Below are positions 1 to 5,650 of a stretch of 11,268 nt of DNA, one piece after another. Source of the DNA: an uncultured Clostridia bacterium (lineage in GTDB: Bacteria; Bacillota; Clostridia; Oscillospirales; Ruminococcaceae); contig CANDLP010000036.1 in the NCBI GenBank assembly GCA_947385505.1, positions 1-11,268 on the forward strand, read 5' to 3'. Made by a program: the position numbers and the translations under genes. Each line of letters starts with the position of its first letter. The stretch's first letter is position 1. The notes below the pieces were generated by a model. It was not told the origin of the DNA. It saw only the letters and a list, made by a program, of their open reading frames with translations, and ran no database searches.

Positions 1-5
1 GAAGT

Positions 6-38
6 ATTTGAATTGTGGATTTTATCCACAATTCAAAT
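6..38. repeat. Perfect 15-bp inverted repeat with 3-nt loop
   Basis: Bases 6-20 are the exact reverse complement of bases 24-38, separated by TTT at 21-23. As RNA or single-stranded DNA this would form a 15-bp AT-rich hairpin. No T-run follows the stem on the plus strand, and the minus-strand flank leaves the window, so it is not a convincing terminator as seen. Bases 22-30 (TTATCCACA) match the DnaA-box consensus, but nothing else here suggests an origin. Its role is unknown. Confidence 0.75.
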
Positions 39-41
39 GGT

Positions 42-82
42 TATTAGTATAAGCTCGCAGCTTGTATATTCTTATACTAATA
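42..82. repeat. Perfect 12-bp inverted repeat with 17-nt loop
   Basis: Bases 42-53 (TATTAGTATAAG) pair exactly with 71-82. The loop overlaps a smaller alternative hairpin, AAGCT-CGC-AGCTT at 51-63, which shares bases 51-53 with the larger stem. The two folds therefore exclude each other. This is the second of three consecutive inverted repeats at the left edge. Function is unknown; it could be part of a structured RNA, the end of a mobile element or a convergent terminator region. Confidence 0.65.
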
Positions 83-83
83 T

Positions 84-129
84 AATATTCTCTAATAATG
101 TTTTAAAACATTATTAGAGAATATTTTTT
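84..129 (+). terminator. Candidate rho-independent terminator (plus strand)
   Basis: Bases 84-104 and 105-125 form a perfect 21-bp palindrome. A realistic hairpin is 17 bp (84-100 with 109-125) with a TTTTAAAA loop. On the plus strand the stem runs directly into a T-run (124-129), the layout of an intrinsic terminator, although the stem is AT-rich. On the minus strand the base run after the stem is not T-rich. The best reading is that it ends a plus-strand gene lying left of the window and converging on this operon, possibly acting weakly on the operon as well. Confidence 0.55.
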
Positions 130-230
130 ATTCAAAAGTGTATGCCGGATCCGCCCCTCACACAAACCTTCTCCGAGTTTTTATATTTTCAAGAAGAAAA
201 ATATATTTAAACGGTTTATTTTTAAAGCCA

Positions 231-773
231 TTATTTTGTGATAATTCTGTCCTTTATTTTAACGGCAGGTACGCCGCCAACTAATGTATACGGCGCAACA
301 TCTTTTGTAACTACCGATCCGGCAGCTATAACCGCTCCCTCGCCGATAGTTACACCATGTAGTATTGTGCTGTTTCCGCATATCCAAACATGATCCTTTA
401 CAATAATGCTTGCCGCCGTATCATCTAAGCTTAATGTCGAAGTATCATGACCTGCCGCAAAAAAACAAACATTCGGTCCTATTGCCACGTGGCTGCCAAT
501 AGAAATTTTAACATCTTTGAAACGGTGCGATGCATATAACTGAGAGTTGCGGTTTATCCACACGTCATCGCCTAATTCAATATGATTCATGTACCTCATG
601 TAAACACCGTAATCAATATTCCCGCGTTTGCCTTTTTTCTTTAATCCAATTTTAAAAATAATCGTTCTGATAAATGGAGGCATTAAATTCATAATCATCC
701 AAGCTGCTTGCGTTATGTATGAATATGTGGAGAATATTATTTCTTCATATATATTAGAATTATTATTTTTCAT
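231..773 (-). CDS. Hexapeptide-repeat (left-handed beta-helix) O-acetyltransferase
   Basis: This 180-residue protein has the isoleucine-patch repeats of the CoA-dependent acetyltransferases related to maltose/xenobiotic acetyltransferases (LbH fold, about residues 63-165). AAGHD at 106-110 supplies the likely catalytic His109. The C-terminal GGVPA signature (166-170) is typical of this family. Residues 1-50 form a hydrophobic, basic N-terminal extension (MIMNLMPPFIRTIIF) that may associate with the membrane, as seen in some polysaccharide-cluster acetyltransferases. ATG at 773 is preceded by AAGGA with 7 nt spacing. It is the last gene of the array, starting 14 nt after the second DMT gene. 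It probably transfers acetyl from acetyl-CoA to a hydroxyl of the glycan or its precursor in the cytoplasm. The exact acceptor cannot be read from sequence. Confidence 0.88.
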   Translation of the reverse strand: MKNNNSNIYEEIIFSTYSYITQAAWMIMNLMPPFIRTIIFKIGLKKKGKRGNIDYGVYMRYMNHIELGDDVWINRNSQLYASHRFKDVKISIGSHVAIGPNVCFFAAGHDTSTLSLDDTAASIIVKDHVWICGNSTILHGVTIGEGAVIAAGSVVTKDVAPYTLVGGVPAVKIKDRIITK

Positions 774-787
774 AAAAAGTTCCTTCT

Positions 788-1138
788 TTAGATTTTTAAT
801 GTGTATATAACAATTCCGAAAATTATTAGAATTATTCCAATAAACTGTTTTCTTGTGAGCTTTTCTTTAAAAAAAATATAGCTTAATATTGTCACAAAAA
901 TATATCCGCTTGCCTCTAATATTGGCGCCATAGACAACGGCACGACCTTTAGCGCATACATGCTCAGCAGTGTGCAGCCAAAAAATAATCCGTAGGCTAT
1001 TATCACAAGAGGATTAAAGTACTCCTTTATTTTTGACGAGTAGGTTTTTTGCGCGCTTTTTTTTAGCATTATCTGGGAAAAGGAAGAAATTAACGCGCCG
1101 ACTACAATAATACAGGAATAAACTGCAAGATCATTCAT
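788..1138 (-). CDS. Small DMT-family membrane protein, ArnE/ArnF-like flippase subunit (second of pair)
   Basis: This 116-residue protein is almost entirely hydrophobic, with four predicted transmembrane helices at about 4-25, 43-63, 70-90 and 97-114. The end of helix 1 reads SSFSQIMLKKSA, resembling the S-x-x-x-Q-x-x-x-K-x-A pattern of ArnE. VVPLSMAPILEASGYIFVT in helix 3 and FKEKLTRKQFIGIILIIFGIVI in helix 4 fit the DMT/EamA fold. The membrane-embedded Glu of SMR drug exporters such as EmrE is absent from helix 1, which argues against multidrug efflux. Its ATG overlaps the stop of the preceding DMT gene by 4 nt (ATGA), so the two are probably translated together and act as a heterodimer. 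ArnE/ArnF flip undecaprenyl-phosphate aminoarabinose, and here the likely cargo is the lipid-linked sugar made by the operon's GT2 enzyme. Confidence 0.85.
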   Translation of the reverse strand: MNDLAVYSCIIVVGALISSFSQIMLKKSAQKTYSSKIKEYFNPLVIIAYGLFFGCTLLSMYALKVVPLSMAPILEASGYIFVTILSYIFFKEKLTRKQFIGIILIIFGIVIYTLKI

Positions 1139-1485
1139 TTTTCTTTTTCACCACCGGTCACCATTAACAACACTCCTATCAGAACTACGGCCGCGCCGAT
1201 TACATTGGCAATTGTAATTTGTTCTTTAAAAACAACAACACCCCAGACCATTCCCCAGACTAATGTAACGGATTTATTTGTATAAGCTATATTCAGAGGA
1301 ACCAACTTTATAATTTGCTGCCATAGCAATGCGTAAGCCGCTAATATAAACAATACCAATCCGTAAAACAGAATAAAATCAAATGAAAGAAATTCTTTTG
1401 CGGATGCTATTTTAGAGCAAAGTCCTCCTAATGAATAAAACAACAATATTAAATGTAGGATCAAATATGGTTTAATTTTTTTCAT
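1135..1485 (-). CDS. Small DMT-family membrane protein, ArnE/ArnF-like flippase subunit (first of pair)
   Basis: This 116-residue protein has four predicted helices at about 5-25, 36-57, 66-86 and 92-110 and a charged tail (GGEKEK). The motif SLGGLCSKIASA after helix 1 and VPLNIAY leading into helix 3 resemble ArnE-type proteins. The SMR-type acidic residue in helix 1 is missing, as in its partner. The ATG at 1485 is preceded by CAGGTG at 7 nt spacing. The gene follows the ATP-grasp gene by 50 nt and overlaps the next DMT gene by 4 nt. Two unequal small DMT proteins beside an ArnC/CsbB-like glycosyltransferase fit a heterodimeric flippase for an undecaprenyl-phosphate sugar. That role is inferred from family and context, and generic annotation as EamA/SMR transporter is the alternative. 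Confidence 0.85.
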   Translation of the reverse strand: MKKIKPYLILHLILLFYSLGGLCSKIASAKEFLSFDFILFYGLVLFILAAYALLWQQIIKLVPLNIAYTNKSVTLVWGMVWGVVVFKEQITIANVIGAAVVLIGVLLMVTGGEKEK

Positions 1486-1535
1486 GTGTGCACCTGTTCA
1501 TATACAAGTTTATAATGAAAGCATTCTTCACAGAA

Positions 1536-2756
1536 TCAATCCCAAATTATGTCCTGATAATCCCCGTTCAAGGTTTTTACCCTAACATGAAGAATTTTTT
1601 TTATGTCAAGAGTTCGTTCTTCCCATTGCTGATGAGTATCTGCAACAACTATCATAGCGATTCGCGAAGTTTTGTTTGAATTTACGCCGACAGTCATGCC
1701 TTCATAAATATTATCCAATTGATGACGTCTGATATATGGAAGTTTTTTTACGGTTTCAATACCTGTTACCGATTCTACCGTGCCGGTAGGAATATAAAAG
1801 GCTCTGTAACCCGCGACTGTACCCGTTTCTTGAATATTTATATCCGAATCCTTGGATAAGGCCTTATTGACAAGGAATGCTTCCGGATGAAATAATGTCC
1901 TCTCATATATTAAATCGGAAGATATGTATACTCCGCCGCCCCTTGCCGCGATTTCCAGCAGGTAAATTTCGTCTCCGTCCATAACATATTCGGCGTGAGT
2001 AATGCCATACGGCAATCCAAAGCCTTCCACAATTTTTTTATTTAATTCCAGTACGCGGTCTGTCAGTTCAGCGTTCATTTGTGAAGGAAATGTCCTTTTT
2101 TTGGCTGAAAACAAATTCTTGTTATCAAAATAAACCGTATCGCCGCATATCAAATTCCTGCATATATAATTATCTGTGACCGCTTCAACTACAAATTCTA
2201 TACCGGAGGCATATTTCTCTATTAACACAGAACCGTCGCTGCTGAAGCTTTGAGCAAAGTTAAAGGCTTTTATTATTTCGCTTTCGTTTTTTACCTTTAC
2301 TACTCCTCGGCTTCCCTGAGTGTCAACGGGTTTAATGATAATTTCGCCTGAGCTTTCATTAAAAAACGAAACAGCCTCATTTGCGCTTGTAATCAATTTA
2401 TAAGGAAGAACAGGCAAATTAAGTTTTTCCATTTTTTTTCTCATGAGATATTTATCTGTAAACAGTCTGCTTATATTGTATCCTATTCCGTTAAGCCCCA
2501 TTTTTTCCGCAACATATGCAACAGTATTAACAGGTATATCTGTTTGATCGGTAAGAATTCCCTGAATTTTTTCTTTTTTTGCAATTTCAAGAATTTCCTC
2601 CTTTTTTCGCACATCTATAAAATACTTTCCGCTTATGTATTTATCAAATTTTTTATTTATTGCGGGGGCGGCCAAAATAACGCTGCAATGCTGTGCTGCC
2701 GCCTCTACAAGCGGCAGTTGAAAATCTCCGGCGCCTATAATCATTATTTTATTCAT
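1536..2756 (-). CDS. ATP-grasp carboxylate-amine ligase of unknown substrate
   Basis: This 406-residue protein has an N-terminal Rossmann-like preATP-grasp domain starting IMIIGAGDFQLPLVEAA. A canonical ATP-grasp core follows: nucleotide-binding Lys142 in IIIKPVD, the glycine-rich loop TQGSRGV (146-152), adenine-contact segment IEKYASGIEFVVEA (179-192), and the metal-binding block HAEYV..IYLLEIAARGGG (254-275) with Glu268 and Arg272. Such enzymes activate a carboxylate as an acyl phosphate and couple it to an amine. No residues identify the substrate. Among sugar-modification genes, and with an aminotransferase making a 4-amino sugar, a plausible role is amide coupling of an amino acid or other acid to the sugar amine, but this is inference. 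ATG at 2756 has AAGGA 8 nt upstream. It contains two T8 runs (1595-1602, 2432-2439) but the frame is intact. Confidence 0.88.
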   Translation of the reverse strand: MNKIMIIGAGDFQLPLVEAAAQHCSVILAAPAINKKFDKYISGKYFIDVRKKEEILEIAKKEKIQGILTDQTDIPVNTVAYVAEKMGLNGIGYNISRLFTDKYLMRKKMEKLNLPVLPYKLITSANEAVSFFNESSGEIIIKPVDTQGSRGVVKVKNESEIIKAFNFAQSFSSDGSVLIEKYASGIEFVVEAVTDNYICRNLICGDTVYFDNKNLFSAKKRTFPSQMNAELTDRVLELNKKIVEGFGLPYGITHAEYVMDGDEIYLLEIAARGGGVYISSDLIYERTLFHPEAFLVNKALSKDSDINIQETGTVAGYRAFYIPTGTVESVTGIETVKKLPYIRRHQLDNIYEGMTVGVNSNKTSRIAMIVVADTHQQWEERTLDIKKILHVRVKTLNGDYQDIIWD

Positions 2757-2878
2757 ATTTTTTTCCTTTTTTATTTTTTATAAAGAACTTGTCCTCATGG
2801 GATAGGTATACGAATTTTCGGGCAAAATTTTTCGCAGTTAGTAGAAATTTTGCAAATTGCGGCTTTTCAGACAGCCCC
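2757..2878. other. 121-bp intergenic gap with insertion-sequence-end-like sequence
   Basis: This is the only sizeable gap inside the array. Read on the minus strand from 2878 it begins GGGGCTGTCTGAAAAG, overlapping the stop codon of the preceding gene. The sequence resembles terminal inverted repeats of some IS elements (IS1182-like, from memory). No partner end and no transposase are present. An inverted repeat GCAAAATTT (2822-2830) / AAATTTTGC (2845-2853) lies inside. It may be a MITE or IS scar. It also holds the Shine-Dalgarno site of the ATP-grasp gene. I see no clear promoter in it. Confidence 0.35.
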
Positions 2879-3535
2879 TAAAAGAAATCCGTACTTTTTT
2901 TATCCTGTAAACATATTGACCGCGCCGGAACATAAACACTGTACGGTTCTGTATCTTTGCTGACATAACAGCCGGCTCCGACCAAAGTTTTGTCTGCTAT
3001 GGTTATACGGTTTTTTATTGTACAATTATTGCCTAAAAAACAATTGTTTTTAATAACAACTTTTCCGGCGGCAGAAGAGTTTACTGCAAAAAAATTAAAA
3101 TTTCCTACGCTGGAATGATGCGCAATGCTTGCGCCCGCTTTAAAAATATTACCGTTTCCAATATCGGTAAACGGTCCGATTACCGCGTTTTCAAACACAA
3201 TATTGCCGATTCCCATTGATTGCGAGTTTACGACTGCTGTTGGATGAATAAAACTTAATATTTCATAACCTTTTTCTTGTGCCGTTTTAAAAATGCGTTC
3301 TCTTTCAGAATTCATATTCGTATACCCCAGGCATATGTAAATTCCATATTCATCGGGAGGAAAGTACTTCTCAACATTTTCAAAATCCACAATCGGTAAA
3401 TCAAGATATTTGTCACTCCTGCGGTAACGGCTTTCTATTGTGAATCCGTATATATATATATATATATTGCTGACGCAAATAATAATAAAGAGTTTCAGGG
3501 AAAACACCGGTACCAAAAATTATTGCTTTTTTCAA
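2878..3535 (-). pseudogene. PglD/NeuD-like sugar N-/O-acyltransferase, frameshifted at a TA microsatellite
   Basis: Two reading frames together encode one protein. Translation from TTG at 3535 gives KKAIIFGTGVFPETLYYYL, the N-terminal nucleotide-binding strand of PglD-type acyltransferases, then enters (TA)9 and stops at TGA 3413-3415 after 40 codons. The remainder, from GFTIESRYRR onward, continues in another frame down to TAG at 2878. It contains the hexapeptide beta-helix (about 3245-2920) with the IAHHSSVGNFNFFA segment carrying candidate catalytic histidines (about 3115-3120). Ten TA units would restore a 219-residue protein and seven units one of 217, both normal family lengths. TTG at 3535 is favoured because AAAGG lies 9 nt upstream, 16 nt after the GT2 stop. 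PglD acetylates the 4-amino group of a UDP-amino sugar. Here the likely substrate is the WecE product. It may be phase-variable rather than dead; a sequencing error is also possible. Confidence 0.8.
3449..3466. repeat. (TA)9 dinucleotide microsatellite inside a coding region
   Basis: Nine uninterrupted TA units lie early in the PglD-like gene, encoding alternating Tyr-Ile. The present unit number puts the two halves of the gene out of frame. Counts of 7, 10 or 13 would restore the frame. Short tandem repeats of this type are classic slipped-strand mispairing sites that switch genes on and off. No other dinucleotide tract of this length is present in the window. Confidence 0.9.
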
Positions 3536-3542
3536 ATTACGT

Positions 3543-3549
3543 CACCTTT
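3543..3549 (-). promoter_or_regulatory. Shine-Dalgarno deciding the TTG start of the PglD-like gene
   Basis: On the minus strand AAAGGTG occupies 3549-3543, with GG ending at 3545, 9 nt before TTG at 3535. This site supports the upstream TTG in the N-terminal frame. It also argues against an internal TTG at 3516 that would open the downstream frame without a ribosome site and with a non-family N-terminus. Confidence 0.6.
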
Positions 3550-3551
3550 CT

Positions 3552-4517
3552 TTACTGATCATTTTTTATTTCTTTACTTGTTTCGCACAAATTTATCTTA
3601 TCTCTGACTACATATTGAGGAGAGTTATTTATACAAATATAAATACGTCCGATGTATTCACCGATCATTCCTAACATAAGCATAATCATACCGCTGACAA
3701 AAAGCAAAACCGCCATCAATGAACTGTAACCTGCCAGCATGTCCGGATTTAGTATTTTATTTATAATAGTTACGACGCCGGACACAAAGCCTATCAAAGC
3801 CGTTAATGCTCCGCAAAAAGTCGCTATTCTTAACGGCTTTACAGAAAATGAGGTAAAGCCGTTTATCCATAACGATAAAGATTTTTTAAAAGTATAGTGT
3901 CCCACGCCCGCACTGCGTTCCCGTTCCGCCATTTTAACATTTGTTACTTTGGACGTAGCGCGTAAAACCAATCCCGTGTTGTATGGATATGGATTTCTGT
4001 ATAAAATCATTTCATCAACCACAAAACGTTTATATACGGAAAAATTACTTATATACAAATCCTTTGGCTTATTTATAATATAATTTGCCATCATAGAATT
4101 TATCTTGCTCCCAAAATTCTTAAAGGCGGATTGCTTTTTGTGCGGATACTTTGCGTATACAGCATCATAACCTTCATAAAGCGGCGCCAGAAGATCCCAG
4201 AGCTTATCAATCGGACATTGACCGTCATCGTCAAGGTTAACGACAAAGCTTCCGCTCACTTCCGCATATCCTGCCATCAGCGCAGCATGCTTTCCGCTGT
4301 TTTTAGCTAAATCGATCACCTTAATTTTTTTATTTCCGGAAGCTGATTTTTTAAGAACTGAAATCACATTATCGGGGGAGCAGTCATTCACGCAAATTAT
4401 TTCATAATCATATTTGTCGGCACAATGGGCAACGGTTTCAATTATCTCATCAATAACTTTCTCTACGGTAAGTTCACTTCTGTAACATGGTATCACAAAG
4501 CTAAGCAAGGTTTTCAT
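3552..4517 (-). CDS. GT2 polyprenyl-phosphate glycosyltransferase (CsbB/GtrB/ArnC type)
   Basis: This 321-residue protein has an N-terminal GT-A domain: FVIPCYRSE at 7-15, VNDCSPD at 43-49 and the metal/nucleotide-binding DDD at 96-98. Two transmembrane helices follow at about 232-252 and 266-286, then the conserved GEYIGRIY stretch (286-293). This is the standard build of enzymes that transfer a sugar from an NDP donor to undecaprenyl phosphate on the cytoplasmic face. Family members include CsbB (partner of YfhO in teichoic acid glycosylation), GtrB and ArnC. Its ATG overlaps the aminotransferase stop by 4 nt (ATGA), with GGAG 7 nt upstream, so the two are translationally coupled. That supports loading of the WecE-made amino sugar, or its acylated form, onto the lipid carrier. 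Acceptor and donor are inferred from family and context. Confidence 0.92.
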   Translation of the reverse strand: MKTLLSFVIPCYRSELTVEKVIDEIIETVAHCADKYDYEIICVNDCSPDNVISVLKKSASGNKKIKVIDLAKNSGKHAALMAGYAEVSGSFVVNLDDDGQCPIDKLWDLLAPLYEGYDAVYAKYPHKKQSAFKNFGSKINSMMANYIINKPKDLYISNFSVYKRFVVDEMILYRNPYPYNTGLVLRATSKVTNVKMAERERSAGVGHYTFKKSLSLWINGFTSFSVKPLRIATFCGALTALIGFVSGVVTIINKILNPDMLAGYSSLMAVLLFVSGMIMLMLGMIGEYIGRIYICINNSPQYVVRDKINLCETSKEIKNDQ

Positions 4518-5650
4518 AATTTTACTCCGTAAAATTCGTATATAATATTCGCGATATATTCTGTATCCTTTGCGGTTAATCCATAGTACATAGGCAATCT
4601 GAGCAGTCTTTCGCTTTCTTTTGTCGTAAACTTGTCTTCTCCGTGAAACCTTCCGTATTTTTTTCCGGCGGGAGCGCTGTGCAGAGGGATATAATGAAAT
4701 ACTGCGGTTACATCATTGCCTTTCAAAAAAGAGATCAGGCGTGTTCGTTCCTCTAAATCCTTTGCTTTTATGTAAAACATATGTGCATTATGCCTGCAAT
4801 GCTTCGGAATAAAGGGAAGATTTATCACGCCTTTATCTGCAAGCGGTTTCAGGAGTTCATAGTATTTATTCCAGCTTGCGAGTCGGTCATTGTTTATCTT
4901 ATCCGCTTCTTCAAGCTGGGCATAAAGGTACGCGGCATTAAGCTCGCTGGGAAGATATGACGAACCGCATTCTACCCACGTATATTTATCTATTTGCCCT
5001 CGAAAAAATTTACTGCGGTTTGTACCTTTTTCACGTATTATTTCGGCGCGCTCTATGTAATTTTCATCGTTTATAAGCAGCGCGCCGCCTTCTCCCATGG
5101 AAAAGTTTTTCGTTTCATGAAAGCTTAAGCAGCCGAATATACCGAATGTGCCTAAAGCTTGTCCCTTGTACTCGGACATTATCCCTTGAGCGTCATCTTC
5201 TACAACGAACAAATCGTGTCTCTTCGCAATATCCATAATCGTATCCATTTCACAGCCTACGCCCGCGTAATGAACTACAACTATCGCTTTGGTTCTTGAT
5301 GTAACCGCATCTTCAATCAATGTTTCGTCTATATTCATGGTGTCGGGACGAATGTCAACAAAAACAACTGTTGCTCCCCGCATTACAAATGCATCTGCTG
5401 TTGAAACAAAGGTATATGAGGGCATTATGACCTCGTCACCCGGCTTTATATCGATAAGCAAAGCGCTCATTTCGAGGGCATGAGTACAGGAGGTGGTGAG
5501 CAGCGCCTTTTTACAGCCTGTGTTTTTTTCAATCCATGAGTTGTCCCTTTTTGTGAATTCACCATCGCCGCATATCTTGCGGTTTTTTACCGCCTGCTGC
5601 ATATAGCGTTGGGCTTTTTCGGCAAAGGGCGGTTGGTTAAAAGATATCAC
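4514..5650 (-). CDS. wecE: dTDP-4-amino-4,6-dideoxygalactose transaminase (WecE/RffA type)
   Basis: This 378-residue PLP enzyme of the DegT/DnrJ/EryC1 family matches the E. coli WecE pattern along its length: MISFNQPP start, CGDGEFT, PSYTFVSTADAFVMRG, RPDTMNIDETLIE, VHYAGVGCEMDTIM, FHETKN, REKGTNRS and HYIPLHSAPAGK. Lys181 in HETKN is the expected PLP Schiff-base lysine, at the same number as in E. coli WecE as I recall it. The reaction is glutamate-dependent amination of dTDP-4-keto-6-deoxy-D-glucose to dTDP-4-amino-4,6-dideoxy-D-galactose. One oddity is EDDAQG at 151-156, where EDAAQG is usual. GTG at 5650 is chosen because AAGGAGG lies 9 nt upstream and the N-terminus then aligns with WecE. 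It overlaps yfhO by 14 nt and the GT2 gene by 4 nt. The dTDP-sugar synthesis genes rmlA/rmlB are not in the window. Confidence 0.92.
   Translation of the reverse strand: MISFNQPPFAEKAQRYMQQAVKNRKICGDGEFTKRDNSWIEKNTGCKKALLTTSCTHALEMSALLIDIKPGDEVIMPSYTFVSTADAFVMRGATVVFVDIRPDTMNIDETLIEDAVTSRTKAIVVVHYAGVGCEMDTIMDIAKRHDLFVVEDDAQGIMSEYKGQALGTFGIFGCLSFHETKNFSMGEGGALLINDENYIERAEIIREKGTNRSKFFRGQIDKYTWVECGSSYLPSELNAAYLYAQLEEADKINNDRLASWNKYYELLKPLADKGVINLPFIPKHCRHNAHMFYIKAKDLEERTRLISFLKGNDVTAVFHYIPLHSAPAGKKYGRFHGEDKFTTKESERLLRLPMYYGLTAKDTEYIANIIYEFYGVKL

Noticed and set aside
22..30. Perfect DnaA-box consensus TTATCCACA at the left edge (also at 554-562)
   Set aside because: The second copy is inside a coding sequence and there is no cluster of boxes, dnaA/dnaN or other origin context. 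Two hits in AT-rich DNA can arise by chance.
146..153. CGGATCCG palindrome in a slightly GC-richer patch of the left non-coding region
   Set aside because: Only 8 bp, the flanks do not pair, and no recognisable element surrounds it.
628..810. Small plus-strand open frame of 60 codons
   Set aside because: It is antisense to the hexapeptide acetyltransferase gene with no ribosome site, and its composition simply mirrors the opposite hydrophobic N-terminus.
788..1485. Paired SMR multidrug efflux pump
   Set aside because: Helix 1 of both proteins lacks the essential acidic residue of SMR exporters, and the operon context fits a lipid-sugar flippase better.
1595..1602. T8 homopolymers (1595-1602, 2432-2439, 1057-1064) as further phase-variation tracts
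   Set aside because: All three lie in intact frames and such runs are common in AT-rich genomes. There is no evidence of disruption.
2878..3516. Open frame starting at TTG 3516 as a complete 212-aa protein
   Set aside because: Its first 23 residues are unlike the family and lack a ribosome site. The proper N-terminus lies in another frame from TTG 3535, so this is the downstream half of a frameshifted gene.
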